Shown piece after piece: positions 16,684 to 25,819 of a stretch of DNA of 49,558 bases. This DNA comes from an uncultured Woeseiaceae bacterium (lineage in GTDB: Bacteria; Pseudomonadota; Gammaproteobacteria; Steroidobacterales; Woeseiaceae), in contig CAJQPL010000023.1 of NCBI GenBank assembly GCA_905480215.1, positions 1-49,558 on the forward strand, read 5' to 3'. The notes under the pieces were generated by a model that saw only the letters and a list, made by a program, of their open reading frames with translations, was not told where the DNA came from and ran no database searches. The number at the start of each line of letters is the position of its first letter. Within the stretch, counting starts at the first letter, position 1. The translations under genes and the position numbers were made by a program.

Positions 16684-18261
16684 ATGTCCGTGGCGAGCGC
16701 AGATAAAAGAATACGTATTTTCGACACTACCCTGAGGGATGGTGAACAGGCACCTGGTTGCAGCATGACGCTAAGCGAGAAGCTACGCGTTGCCAAGGCG
16801 CTTTCCGAACTTAACGTAGACATTATCGAGGCCGGTTTTCCGGCGGCCTCGCCTGGTGATTTCGATTCGGTTAAAGCAATTGCTGATCGCAATTACGGAC
16901 CTGTCATTTGTGGTCTCGCGCGTTGTAACACGGCGGATATTGAAAAAGTCCATGCGGCAGTGAAAGGCGCCGAAAGGCACCGAATTCACGTCTTCGTCGC
17001 AACCAGCGCGATTCATCGTGAATACAAGCTCAAGATGGCCAAGGAAGAGATCATTCGCAGTGCGGTCGGTGCCATCAAGATGGCGCGTGAGCTCTGCGAT
17101 GACGTTGAGTTTTCACCAGAAGACGCGTCTAGAACCGAGCTGTCCTATCTTGCGGAAGTCGTCAGTGCGGCAATTGAGGCAGGTGCTACCACCGTCAATA
17201 TTCCGGATACTGTTGGCTATACGGTACCGGCTGAATTCGATCACTTGTTTCGATACTTGAAAGAGCATGTTGCGCGTATCGATGAGATTATTCTTAGCGT
17301 GCACTGCCACAATGACCTCGGCATGGCTGTTGCGAATAGTTTAGCCGCCGTCGGCGCGGGTGCACGTCAGATTGAGTGCACCATCAATGGTATTGGCGAA
17401 CGGGCCGGTAATTGCAGTTTGGAAGAAGCCGTGATGGCGGTCAAAACACGCGCGGAATTTTTTGGGCTTGAAACTGGAATTGATACGACTCGCTTATACC
17501 CGACATCGCGGCTGGTTTCGAATATCACCGGCATGCATCCACCACGTAACAAGGCCATTGTTGGCGAGAATGCGTTTTCACATGAAGCAGGAATACATCA
17601 GCACGGAATGCTGCAACATGCTTCGACGTACGAAATTATGCGCCCTGAGGATGTCGGACTGACTAAGTCCAATTTGGTTTTGGGCAAGCATAGTGGTCGG
17701 CATGCATTTCGTGATCGGGTCAGCGAACTTGGCTTTGAGTTGGACGATTTCGAGACCAATCGCGCTTTTCAGGAGTTCAAGAAACTCGCTGATAAGAAGA
17801 AAGACGTATACGACGGTGATATTGAATCCATTATCATGAATGTCGGCAGTGCTACATCGGGCCCATGGACATTGGAGTCGCTCGAGGTGCAAACGCACAC
17901 CGACGAGCCCGCGACCGTAACGGTAAATCTCATCGGTGAAGATAGTGTTAAAGCTTCCGAGTCAGCTATAGGCGACGGTCCAATTGCTGCGGCGTTTCTC
18001 GCGCTCGAAAAAGCGACTGGGGTCGAGTTGGTGCTGAAAAACTTCGAATTACATAGCGCTTCAATCGGCGAAGACGCACAGGGCGAAGTGACCGTAACGG
18101 TGGAAATTGAAGGGCAGAGTTTTCGTGGTCGCGGCGCCAGTGTCGATATAGTCGAGGCGGGTTGCCGCGCCTGTCTTGAAGTTATGAACCGAACTTTGAG
18201 ACGACGTGCGCGTGGCGATTCTATCGTGGGCGGTGTTCATTCTGAACACGCAACTATTTAA
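16684..18261 (+). CDS. leuA: 2-isopropylmalate synthase
   Basis: Committed step of leucine synthesis: condenses 2-ketoisovalerate with acetyl-CoA. The protein is 525 residues, the long form with a C-terminal leucine-binding regulatory domain. The TIM-barrel start [17 protein letters not shown] (about 10-26) holds the first metal ligand; [14 protein letters not shown] near 205 supplies the His-x-His metal ligands; [11 protein letters not shown] follows. The C-terminal LeuA dimer domain covers about 390-515 (for example [17 protein letters not shown]), so feedback inhibition by leucine is expected in addition to attenuation. A GGAG site precedes the ATG. Confidence 0.96.
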   Translation: MSVASADKRIRIFDTTLRDGEQAPGCSMTLSEKLRVAKALSELNVDIIEAGFPAASPGDFDSVKAIADRNYGPVICGLARCNTADIEKVHAAVKGAERHRIHVFVATSAIHREYKLKMAKEEIIRSAVGAIKMARELCDDVEFSPEDASRTELSYLAEVVSAAIEAGATTVNIPDTVGYTVPAEFDHLFRYLKEHVARIDEIILSVHCHNDLGMAVANSLAAVGAGARQIECTINGIGERAGNCSLEEAVMAVKTRAEFFGLETGIDTTRLYPTSRLVSNITGMHPPRNKAIVGENAFSHEAGIHQHGMLQHASTYEIMRPEDVGLTKSNLVLGKHSGRHAFRDRVSELGFELDDFETNRAFQEFKKLADKKKDVYDGDIESIIMNVGSATSGPWTLESLEVQTHTDEPATVTVNLIGEDSVKASESAIGDGPIAAAFLALEKATGVELVLKNFELHSASIGEDAQGEVTVTVEIEGQSFRGRGASVDIVEAGCRACLEVMNRTLRRRARGDSIVGGVHSEHATI

Positions 18262-18286
18262 GTCGCAATTAAACAAAGGGATTGTT

Positions 18287-19696
18287 TTGAACAATAGTAA
18301 GACGCTTTTCCAGAAATTATGGGACGACCACATCGTAGTACCTGAGACAGCTGATACACCGGCTGTTCTCTATATCGACCTGCACATCATTCACGAAGTT
18401 ACAACTCCACAGGCGTTCGCGCTGCTGCAACAGCAAGGACTGGCCGTACGCCGACCGGATCTTACCCTCGCAACGATGGATCATTCGACGCCAACCACAC
18501 CGGTTGTGACGTTTAAGGATCTTGAGGTTGTTGGCAAAGCTGCGGCCAATCAAGTTCGGCAGATGGAAAAAAATTGTGCTGATTTCGGAATCGAATTACT
18601 CGGCTTCGGCTCACAACAACGCGGCATTGTTCATGTAATTGGTCCCGAGCTCGGTGCTACACAGCCCGGTAAGACTATCGTTTGTGGTGATAGTCATACG
18701 TCAACCCATGGGGCTTTTGGTGCCCTCGCCTTTGGTATCGGAACAACTGAAGTAGGACATGTTCTGGCGACGCAATGCGTGTTGCAACGAAAGCCCAGGA
18801 CATTTGAAGTAAATGTGACCGGTGCGCTTGGCAATGGCGTGACTGCGAAAGACTTGGTGTTGGGCATCATCGGTCAGGTGGGCATAGACGCCGGTACCGG
18901 ACACGTTATTGAGTATCGTGGCGAAGCTATAAGCGCCCTTGGCATGGATTCGCGAATGACCGTCTGTAACATGTCTATCGAGGCAGGTGCTCGCGCTGGC
19001 ATCGTCGCACCGGACGATACGACGTATGAATATCTGCACGGACGGCAACGCTCTCCATCAGGAGCAGATTGGGACAAGGCGCTAACTCGTTGGCGCAAAC
19101 TACGTTCCGATGAGGGTGCCGTGTTCGACAAGTCTGTCACCGTAGCTGCTGACAAGCTGCAACCTATGGTTACCTTCGGCACTAATCCGGGAATGGTTGT
19201 CGGCGTCAACGAAGCGGTGCCAGACAATACGGCTGACCCGAGTTTCAAGAAGGCGCTGGATTACATGCAAATCGAGGCCGGTAAGCCAATGACTGAGAAC
19301 GCTGTCGACGTCGTTTTCATTGGTAGCTGTACCAATTCGCGATTATCCGATCTTCAAGAAGCCGCGGATGTGGTCAAGGGCCGAACGGTCGCAGACGGCG
19401 TGCGCATGCTCGTTGTACCTGGCTCTCAACAAATCAAAAAAGATGCAGAAGCCATTGGCCTGGATCGGATTTTCACAGAAGCCGGGGCCGAGTGGCGTGA
19501 GGCGGGCTGTTCCATGTGCATTGGTATGAATGGGGATACGGTTGGCAAAGGTCAGCTGTCAGTTAGCACCAGTAACCGCAATTTTGAAGGTCGCCAGGGC
19601 CTTGGCGCACGCACTGTATTGGCAAGTCCTATGACAGCCGCTGCATCTGCCATTGCCGGTAAAGTAGCTGACCCTCGCCGATATCTACAGGACTAG
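18287..19696 (+). CDS. leuC: 3-isopropylmalate dehydratase large subunit
   Basis: Aconitase-family [4Fe-4S] enzyme that isomerises 2- to 3-isopropylmalate with LeuD. I place the start at TTG 18287 (product 469 residues, beginning as [16 protein letters not shown]), because AAAGGG lies 6 nt upstream and LeuC proteins begin here; an in-frame ATG at 18206 would add 27 residues that overlap leuA and look like no LeuC. Cluster ligands are in [11 protein letters not shown] and CSMCIGMN. Other signatures are [24 protein letters not shown] and the final [12 protein letters not shown]. leuA ends 25 bp upstream and leuD begins 2 bp downstream. Confidence 0.95.
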   Translation: MNNSKTLFQKLWDDHIVVPETADTPAVLYIDLHIIHEVTTPQAFALLQQQGLAVRRPDLTLATMDHSTPTTPVVTFKDLEVVGKAAANQVRQMEKNCADFGIELLGFGSQQRGIVHVIGPELGATQPGKTIVCGDSHTSTHGAFGALAFGIGTTEVGHVLATQCVLQRKPRTFEVNVTGALGNGVTAKDLVLGIIGQVGIDAGTGHVIEYRGEAISALGMDSRMTVCNMSIEAGARAGIVAPDDTTYEYLHGRQRSPSGADWDKALTRWRKLRSDEGAVFDKSVTVAADKLQPMVTFGTNPGMVVGVNEAVPDNTADPSFKKALDYMQIEAGKPMTENAVDVVFIGSCTNSRLSDLQEAADVVKGRTVADGVRMLVVPGSQQIKKDAEAIGLDRIFTEAGAEWREAGCSMCIGMNGDTVGKGQLSVSTSNRNFEGRQGLGARTVLASPMTAAASAIAGKVADPRRYLQD

Positions 19697-19698
19697 AC

Positions 19699-20283
19699 AT
19701 GGAACCAATAAACATTATTCAATCGCGCACCGTGCTTATGCCTGCTAAGGACATAGACACCGATCAAATCATACCCGCCAGATTCTTGACGACCACGACC
19801 AAAGAAGGTCTTGGTGACGTGGTTTTCAACGACCTGCGCAGAGACGCCAGCGGTAACGATATCGACACGTTCGTTCTTAACCAGCCACAATCTGCAGGAT
19901 GCCGGATCCTTGTCGGTGGCAATAATTTCGGATGTGGCTCCTCGCGTGAGCACGCGCCATGGGCCTTGCTTGACTATGGGTTTCAGGCAGTTATTAGCAG
20001 CGAAATAGCCGATATTTTTAAGAGCAATTCACTGAAGAACGGCTTATTGCCCATTGTCATTGATGCCGATACCCACGCCGATCTTCTAAGCAATCCGGGG
20101 GTAAGCGTCACAATCGACCTTGAGGCGCAAAGCATCGCAATTGAAGACGGCAAAACGGTCAAGTTTCCAATTGATAGTTTCGCACGCTACTGCTTGCTAA
20201 ATGGGGTCGATCAGCTGGGGTATGTGCGGCAACAATCGGCTGCGATCGACGCATTTGAAGAGAACCGAACATGGACGCCCTGA
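19699..20283 (+). CDS. leuD: 3-isopropylmalate dehydratase small subunit
   Basis: Swivel-domain partner of LeuC, 194 residues (E. coli LeuD is 201). Conserved elements: [15 protein letters not shown] near residues 16-30, [26 protein letters not shown] near 75-100, and [13 protein letters not shown]. The start is 2 bp after the leuC stop and the end overlaps the leuB start by 13 bp, so stoichiometric coupled translation with leuC and leuB is likely. Confidence 0.96.
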   Translation: MEPINIIQSRTVLMPAKDIDTDQIIPARFLTTTTKEGLGDVVFNDLRRDASGNDIDTFVLNQPQSAGCRILVGGNNFGCGSSREHAPWALLDYGFQAVISSEIADIFKSNSLKNGLLPIVIDADTHADLLSNPGVSVTIDLEAQSIAIEDGKTVKFPIDSFARYCLLNGVDQLGYVRQQSAAIDAFEENRTWTP

Positions 20284-21335
20284 TTACGCTACTGCCAGGC
20301 GATGGCATCGGCACAGAAGTTACCAAAGGTGCACGTGAAGTACTCGAAGCGGTTGCTGAGAAGTACCAACACAGCTTCAAATTCGATGAGCAACTTATGG
20401 GTGGCGCCGCAATTGACGCCTGTGGTGATCCCCTGCCCGAGCAAACTATCGCTAGTTGTCAGGCGGCCGACGCCGTCTTTCTCGGAGCTGTCGGTGGACC
20501 CAAGTGGTCTGATCCCAGCGCTAAAGTTCGCCCGGAGCAGGGTTTACTGAAGTTGCGGGCTGTTCTCGGCGTCTACGCGAACATACGACCCGTCAAGATA
20601 TATAGTGAACTCACAGGCACCTCACCTTTGCGTGCGGAGATACTCGAGAACGTCGATATGATCGTTATTCGAGAACTTACGGGTGGCATCTACTTTGGTA
20701 AGAAAACTCGTGACGCAACTTCCGCGAGTGACCTGTGTGTTTATACCGTTGATGAGATTGAGCGCATCGTCAGGGTTGCCGCTAAACTTGCACGATCACG
20801 AAGTAGCCGATTGTGCTCTGTTGATAAGGCGAACGTGCTTGAGACGTCACGGCTCTGGCGAGAAGTTACAGATCGAGTCATGGCTGATGAATTCCCTGAC
20901 ATTGAGCTGGAAACACTGCTGGTCGATGCGGCTGCTATGCATCTACTGAGTCGACCACGCGATTTTGATGTCATCGTTACAGAGAACATGTTTGGCGACA
21001 TACTGACCGACGAGGCATCGATGCTCACCGGTTCGCTTGGCATGCTACCGTCTGCGTCACTGGGCGATTCAGCAACAGGTCTATACGAGCCTATCCACGG
21101 CTCCGCTCCCGACATTGCGGGTCAAGGCATTGCAAACCCGTGCGCAGCCATTGCAAGCGCAGGTATGTTGCTGCGGCACAGCCTGGGTCTTGAGGAAGAA
21201 GCATTGGCTGTAGAAAGTGCTATCAGCGCAGCTATTTCATTCGGCGCGCGCACTGCAGACATAGTTTCGGCCGGTGAATCACCGATCAGCACCGACGAAA
21301 TGATCGCCGCGATAGTTAATCAACTCAACGGCTAA
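20271..21335 (+). CDS. leuB: 3-isopropylmalate dehydrogenase
   Basis: NAD+-dependent oxidative decarboxylase giving 2-ketoisocaproate, the last dedicated step before transamination. It has 354 residues. Signatures: [15 protein letters not shown] at the N-terminus, [20 protein letters not shown] (substrate Arg), [52 protein letters not shown] (metal Asp residues) and [18 protein letters not shown] for NAD+. It is the last gene of the ilvC-leuACDB operon and meets the metB gene tail to tail with only 12 bp between the stops. Confidence 0.97.
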   Translation: MDALITLLPGDGIGTEVTKGAREVLEAVAEKYQHSFKFDEQLMGGAAIDACGDPLPEQTIASCQAADAVFLGAVGGPKWSDPSAKVRPEQGLLKLRAVLGVYANIRPVKIYSELTGTSPLRAEILENVDMIVIRELTGGIYFGKKTRDATSASDLCVYTVDEIERIVRVAAKLARSRSSRLCSVDKANVLETSRLWREVTDRVMADEFPDIELETLLVDAAAMHLLSRPRDFDVIVTENMFGDILTDEASMLTGSLGMLPSASLGDSATGLYEPIHGSAPDIAGQGIANPCAAIASAGMLLRHSLGLEEEALAVESAISAAISFGARTADIVSAGESPISTDEMIAAIVNQLNG

Positions 21336-21347
21336 GAGCCACGCCAA

Positions 21348-22556
21348 TCAGGCGCAAATCGCGGCGACCGGTTGCAGTGTCGCTGTCGACGCGAGCTCTA
21401 GCGCTGTCAGCAGATCGGCAATCAGGTCTTCGCTACTTTCAATACCAACAGACAAGCGGATCAGGTTGTCGCCTATGCCCGCTTCGGCCAATGCCTCTTT
21501 GGAAACCGGTGCATGCGTCATAGATGCTGGATGACAGACTAAACTCTCCACGCCACCAAGCGATTCTGCTAACGAGAAATACTGCAGATTCTCGACAAAT
21601 TTTTGCACTGCTGCTTCACCACCATTTATCTCGAAACTAATCATGCCGCCAAAACCTTGTTGCTGTCGTTTAGCGATATCGTGACCCGGGTGCGATTCCA
21701 GCCCGGGATAGTAAACACGACTTACCTGATCGTGATTGTTCAGTACATGAGCGATGGCAGTAGCGTTTTCCTCGTGCAGACGGATTCGCGGATGCAGCGT
21801 TCGAATGCCGCGTAGGGTCATGAAGCTATCAAACGGCGCCCCCGTTACGCCAATACAATTAGCCCAGTACGTTATCCGTTCAGCAAGTTCTTCGCTGGCT
21901 GCCACTACACAACCTCCAACAACATCGCTATGACCGTTGATATATTTAGTGGTGGAATGAATGACCAGGTCAGCACCGTGCTCGATCGGATTCTGTAATG
22001 CCGGCGACAAGAATGTGTTATCGACGGCAAACAAAGCACCCGCGTCGCTGGCTATAGTTGCTATTACCTTGAGGTCTACAACTCTCAACAGCGGATTCGA
22101 AGGTGTTTCTGTGAGTATTATCTTTGGCCCACATTTCGCAGCTTCGAGCAGTGCTGCGGTATCAGTTTGGTCAACAAACAGGACTTCGAATAAGCCCTTT
22201 TTGGATTGCTGTTCAAAAAGACGGAAAGTACCACCGTAGCAATCGTGTGGTGCAATGATCGTGTCGCCAGGTTCGAGAAACTGTGTCAATAAAGTGAGAG
22301 CGGCCATACCCGACGAGGTCACAACAGCCCCTGCTCCACCTTCAAGATCCGCTAAAGCATCAGCCAGCGCGTCGCGTGTTGGGTTCCCGGAGCGGGTGTA
22401 GTCGTATTCACGCTTGTCACCAAAGCCGGCAAAGGCGAAATTGGATGAAAGGTGCAGTGGTGGCACCACGGCGCCATGCTGAGCGTCAGATTCAATAGAC
22501 GCGCGAACGGCTCGTGTGGCTTTACTGGCTGGGATGTTCATGGTCGGTCTCCGCAT
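21348..22556 (-). CDS. metB: Cystathionine gamma-synthase-type trans-sulfuration enzyme
   Basis: PLP-dependent enzyme of the Cys/Met metabolism family, 402 residues from the first ATG. It joins an activated homoserine and cysteine to cystathionine, or acts as a related sulfhydrylase/lyase; the family members cannot be separated securely by eye. The SAM riboswitch upstream supports the methionine-biosynthetic role. Seen: VVPPLHLSSNFAF, VTSSGMAALTLL (PLP phosphate), HDCYGGTFRLF, and the Schiff-base Lys in HSTTKYINGHSDVVGG. A second ATG at 22541, with GGAG 8 nt upstream, gives a start closer to known MetB (MNIPASKATRAVR) and may be the true one. Confidence 0.88.
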   Translation of the reverse strand: MRRPTMNIPASKATRAVRASIESDAQHGAVVPPLHLSSNFAFAGFGDKREYDYTRSGNPTRDALADALADLEGGAGAVVTSSGMAALTLLTQFLEPGDTIIAPHDCYGGTFRLFEQQSKKGLFEVLFVDQTDTAALLEAAKCGPKIILTETPSNPLLRVVDLKVIATIASDAGALFAVDNTFLSPALQNPIEHGADLVIHSTTKYINGHSDVVGGCVVAASEELAERITYWANCIGVTGAPFDSFMTLRGIRTLHPRIRLHEENATAIAHVLNNHDQVSRVYYPGLESHPGHDIAKRQQQGFGGMISFEINGGEAAVQKFVENLQYFSLAESLGGVESLVCHPASMTHAPVSKEALAEAGIGDNLIRLSVGIESSEDLIADLLTALELASTATLQPVAAICA

Positions 22557-22645
22557 TGTGTTCCGTTACTGCTCATCGGAACCCTGCGCAGCCCGCAAGG
22601 GAGGGGTGTACTGCCCTTCGCCGCGAACGGCTGATTGCAGTATCC
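22557..22645 (-). promoter_or_regulatory. Expression platform between SAM-I aptamer and metB
   Basis: On the minus strand, two further hairpins are possible: an ACTGC...GCAGT stem enclosing GCCG-TTCG-CGGC, and CCCTTGCG paired with CGCAGGG. Neither is followed by a T-run, so a transcription terminator is not evident. A second GATGAG (complement of 22572-22577) near the metB start duplicates the 3' strand of aptamer helix P1 and could compete for its 5' strand. Control of translation is therefore more likely than termination, but I cannot resolve the mechanism. Confidence 0.45.
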
Positions 22646-22786
22646 CTCATCATTCGATGCCGCCAGACAATCTGCTTTAGCAGAAATCTAAACGTAGCAT
22701 CGCAGGAGTTGGCACCTTTTCAGAATGGTTAGTTCTGAAGGTTGCCCCGGCGTCGTCGGGCCTATCCCTCGACCGGTCTCGATGAG
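22646..22786 (-). promoter_or_regulatory. SAM-I (S-box) riboswitch aptamer
   Basis: The 5' leader of metB carries the S-box core in the right order on the minus strand: P1 5' strand CTCATC (22786-22781), GAGGGATAGGCCC (22770-22758), kink-turn bases GACGA, GCCGGGGCAACC (to 22740), a 7-bp P3 hairpin (22739-22719), GGTGCCAACTCCTGC (22716-22702), a long P4 closed by CGATGC/GCATCG (22702-22655) and the P1 3' strand GATGAG (22651-22646). These match the family consensus, including the near-invariant GGTGCCAA..TCCTGC segment. SAM binding would lower metB expression. Confidence 0.93.
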
Positions 22787-22794
22787 TTTCACAA

Positions 22795-22824
22795 AGTGTA
22801 TGCGTATTCTAACGTGGCCGTCAA
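22795..22824 (-). promoter_or_regulatory. Candidate sigma-70 promoter of the riboswitch-metB transcript
   Basis: On the minus strand TTGACG (22824-22819), 18-bp spacer, TACACT (22800-22795). Start would be near 22788, two bases before helix P1 of the aptamer, a fitting geometry. The -35 box lies inside one arm of an 8-bp inverted repeat (22816-22823/22838-22845) that may act as end signal for lysAC. Confidence 0.55.
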
Positions 22825-22903
22825 GTGCGTATGTCAATGACGGCCCGGTTATCCACATTGCGTATTTGCTCTGGTCGACGACTGGCGCCTATAGAACTGG
22901 AGC

Positions 22904-25558
22904 CTATATAACAATTTCCGCAGCGACTTCGCGAAGGTTGTATTGCGAGCTCATTACGTGTCCGTAAGCGCCTGCATTTGCGATCAGAATGACGTCACCT
23001 TCCGCGGTCGGTGGCAATAGTCTATCGCTCCCTAGCCGATCACCTGTTTCACATATTGGTCCCACGACGGTTACCGTCTCACTAGGAATCTGGTTCGCAC
23101 GCGTTAAATTTACAATTTCGTGATACGAGCCATATAGGGCTGGGCGGATCAGGGAGTTCATGCCGGTGCCGACGCCGATATAGCGCATCTCACCCTTTCC
23201 TTTGGTTTGCGTACAACGAGTCAATAGAACGCCGGCCCGCGCCACGAGGAATCGACCTGGTTCAAGCCACAACTTGAACTGTGGGTAGGTTTCGCGAATC
23301 TCTGCCAGCGTTTCGTCAAGGCGTTGCAGGTCAAACTCTTTGTCGCCTGGTTTCTCAGGAATGCCGAGGCCACCGCCAAGGTCAATGGTCTTAACGTCGG
23401 GGAAATGTTTTGCTATTAATACCAGTTCGCGGGCAACACTGCGCCAGTTGTCTGGGTCAAGAATACCGCTGCCGCTATGAGCATGTATTCCGATTACTTT
23501 GGCATCTGCAGTTGCGATCAAATTCGCAAGTTCGCCTATTTCAAACCGTGGAATACCAAATTTGGAATGCACGCCCGCTGTCTTCACATGTTCATGATGG
23601 CCGCGCCCCTGCCCTGGATCGATCCGTACGAACAAGGATTGGCCCTTGAAAATCTCCGGCCAGGCGCGCAGGGGATAGAGATTATCCAGCGTTACCTGCA
23701 GCCCTTTCTCGATCGCCCACTGATACTCTTCTTTCGGTGCGAAATTTGGCGTGAACAGAATTCGGTCCAGGTTAAAGTTCTCGATCGACGACTCCAGCCA
23801 CTCAACTTCACCTGGGGAGACGCAATCAAAGTCCACACCGGCAGTTGCCATCGTGCGTAACAATTGCGGATTAACATTCGCCTTAACGGCGTAAAGAATC
23901 CGATCGACGTTCTTTAAGTCCAGCAAGCTGCGGGCAGCCGTCGCAACGCTATCGCGGTCGTATACATAGGCATTTAGCTGCTTGTTGGCTACCGCCATCA
24001 ACTCGTCACGCTTCTGCATCCACCAGACGTCAGGCTGCCGCATGCTTGGTTCTTCCGCGGCGAACAGTCTTTCCCAGCTTTGGCCGAAAATGGTGGACCC
24101 ACCGCTCGCTCGAATTATCGTCGCGTGCAACTTGCTAACCAGGCGCGGACCTTGTTGTTTGTCGACGACGAAACTCAAGTTCAAGTCGTTGGCTGCCTGC
24201 GACATTAAATGGATACGTTCCTCTTCGAACACTTCAAGCGCAGGTGCCAATCGAGGGATAATGGTGCGAATTTTACGACCAACCAGACTCACCGCCGAAC
24301 AATTCGAGATTACACGCACCTGACAGAGTTTCTCGAGATCGCTAATCAAGGCTTCTTCTATGTCATCGGATAGCAAGCCATCGGAGGTATCGATCGATAC
24401 CGTAACGTTGGTTTCAGAAGTTGATACCAGGTCGACCGAAACATCGTTGTCATTGAAGGCTGCGAACGCTTTAGCAAGGAAGCCAACTTCCTGCCACATA
24501 CTCACGCCATCCATAGAAATCAGAGTCAGACCATTGCGAATACAAATTCCTTTGACCTGCGGCTCGACCTCTTCAGTGACCGAAGAGATCACAGTACCTG
24601 CTATTTCCGGCGCGCTAATGCTGCGAATAAATAGTGGTATGCCCAATTCTTTTAACGGCGCTATACATCGCGGGTGCAGCACCGTGCTTCCTGCCGATGC
24701 AAGTTCCTGTGCTTCGTCGTATCGCAGTGCAACCAGCAAGCGGGCTGATGGCACTACGCGCGGATCAGCCGTAAACATCCCGGGTACATCCGTCCAAACT
24801 TCGAGCCGCCGGGCCTGCAGTCTGGCCGCGAAATAAGATGCCGAAGTGTCGGAGCCACCGCGTCCAAGCAATACGGTTTCACCGCTGCTGTTTCTGGCAA
24901 TGAAGCCTTGCGTAAGAATTATTTTTCCGTGCGCAGACAAAGATGATTGCAATTCCGGGTCGCGATCAAAATCACAGGTCGCGGAGAGATAGGAGCTAGA
25001 ATTTTTTCGGTTGCTGCGCGAACGACTGACCAATAATTCGCGTGCATCAACCCACTGCACAGGGAGCGATTGCGAAATAAGATACTCTGCACCTAAGCGG
25101 CTAGCCATCAACTCGCCCAGAGCCATGATGCGCACTCGTACTCGGACACTAACTTCGCGAACCAGGCGCACGCCCGCGACCAGTTGATCGAGTTCATGCA
25201 ATGTTTCATCGAGCAACTCGCAGCCATCCAGGTGTAGTGCCTCCGCGAGAGCGTAGTGCTGGTTACGAATATCTTCGAGAAGCGTATTGGCATCGCCACT
25301 CACTGCCGCTTGCAAGACGCTCTCTAACGCGTTGGAAACGCCATACAGTGCCGAGTGGACAACGACCGGTTGTAAACCATCGTCAAGCCGTGATTGTAAA
25401 AGCGCTGCGATACGCCGCCAATTGTCAGCGCTTGAAACACTGCTGCCGCCAAACTTCATGACAACCCACGGCGATGCTGCAACCTCGTCGGAGGCTCCCA
25501 GATTGCTGCTGTCGTCGAACTCTGCTTCTTTGATCTTCGTGCCTATTCGCTTGTTCAA
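22904..25558 (-). CDS. lysAC: Bifunctional aspartate kinase / diaminopimelate decarboxylase
   Basis: An 884-residue fusion of the first and last enzymes of lysine synthesis. Residues about 30-470 are aspartate kinase: VVMKFGGSSVSSADNW, LGRGGSDTSASYFAARLQA, WTDVPGMFTADPR and two ACT regulatory segments. Residues about 520-884 are the PLP decarboxylase: Schiff-base Lys in ILYAVKANVNPQLL, HAHSGSGI, DLGGGLGIPEKPGD, EPGRFLVARAGVLLTR and catalytic Cys in GPICETGDRLGSD. The same fusion is known from Xanthomonas. The start is uncertain: TTG at 25558 is the first possible codon after an in-frame TAA and lacks a clear ribosome binding site, though it overlaps the stop of a five-codon ATG ORF (25572-25555). 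A terminator sits 38 bp upstream. Confidence 0.93.
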   Translation of the reverse strand: MNKRIGTKIKEAEFDDSSNLGASDEVAASPWVVMKFGGSSVSSADNWRRIAALLQSRLDDGLQPVVVHSALYGVSNALESVLQAAVSGDANTLLEDIRNQHYALAEALHLDGCELLDETLHELDQLVAGVRLVREVSVRVRVRIMALGELMASRLGAEYLISQSLPVQWVDARELLVSRSRSNRKNSSSYLSATCDFDRDPELQSSLSAHGKIILTQGFIARNSSGETVLLGRGGSDTSASYFAARLQARRLEVWTDVPGMFTADPRVVPSARLLVALRYDEAQELASAGSTVLHPRCIAPLKELGIPLFIRSISAPEIAGTVISSVTEEVEPQVKGICIRNGLTLISMDGVSMWQEVGFLAKAFAAFNDNDVSVDLVSTSETNVTVSIDTSDGLLSDDIEEALISDLEKLCQVRVISNCSAVSLVGRKIRTIIPRLAPALEVFEEERIHLMSQAANDLNLSFVVDKQQGPRLVSKLHATIIRASGGSTIFGQSWERLFAAEEPSMRQPDVWWMQKRDELMAVANKQLNAYVYDRDSVATAARSLLDLKNVDRILYAVKANVNPQLLRTMATAGVDFDCVSPGEVEWLESSIENFNLDRILFTPNFAPKEEYQWAIEKGLQVTLDNLYPLRAWPEIFKGQSLFVRIDPGQGRGHHEHVKTAGVHSKFGIPRFEIGELANLIATADAKVIGIHAHSGSGILDPDNWRSVARELVLIAKHFPDVKTIDLGGGLGIPEKPGDKEFDLQRLDETLAEIRETYPQFKLWLEPGRFLVARAGVLLTRCTQTKGKGEMRYIGVGTGMNSLIRPALYGSYHEIVNLTRANQIPSETVTVVGPICETGDRLGSDRLLPPTAEGDVILIANAGAYGHVMSSQYNLREVAAEIVI

Positions 25559-25595
25559 GAGTCGTTAGCCATGAGTAATATTCGTGAAATCTGCC

Positions 25596-25628
25596 AAAAA
25601 AAAACCCGCGAGGATCTTCCCAGCGGGT
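25596..25628 (-). terminator. Terminator/possible attenuator in the lysAC leader
   Basis: On the minus strand a 6-bp GC-rich stem ACCCGC/GCGGGT (25628-25623 and 25609-25604) is followed by a run of T residues down to 25596. It ends 38 nt before the lysAC start, leaving no room for a normal promoter, so lysAC transcripts must read through it or start leaderless. A GTGGGT at 25681-25676 could pair with the first arm as antiterminator. A 15-codon ORF (25699-25652, MARQRCVGASGNCTG) precedes it but shows no run of a regulatory amino acid. Confidence 0.7.
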
Positions 25629-25780
25629 ATGTTGACAATGTCCAAGCTTTTTTAGCCGGTACAGTTGCCACTCGCACCCACGCACCTCTGGCGCGCCATG
25701 TCTGTTATGTGTTTTATCAAATCGATAGCATCGATCCGGTGGCACAATACATGGGTGTCGTAAAAGGTCATCACAGCAGT

Positions 25781-25812
25781 AAAACGAACCTGACCAGAAA
25801 GGTCAAGTTTCG
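25781..25812 (-). terminator. Probable terminator of ilvD
   Basis: Just 8 bp past the ilvD stop, an 11-bp imperfect stem (25812-25801 with 25795-25785, one bulge and one G-U, loop of five) is followed by four T residues on the minus strand. Confidence 0.55.
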
Positions 25813-25819
25813 TCCGCCT

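Noticed and set aside
18206..18286. LeuC start at ATG 18206
   Set aside because: The added 27 residues overlap leuA by 56 bp and resemble no LeuC; TTG 18287 has a Shine-Dalgarno and gives the family length.
22816..22845. Strong intrinsic terminator after lysAC
   Set aside because: The 8-bp perfect inverted repeat is not followed by T residues on the minus strand and contains the -35 box of the metB promoter, so termination here is only a possibility.
25597..25700. Lysine riboswitch (L-box) upstream of lysAC
   Set aside because: An AGAGGTGCG-like start is present, but the downstream conserved GGGG-GTCGCCGAAGC core and the usual ~170-nt length are absent before the terminator.
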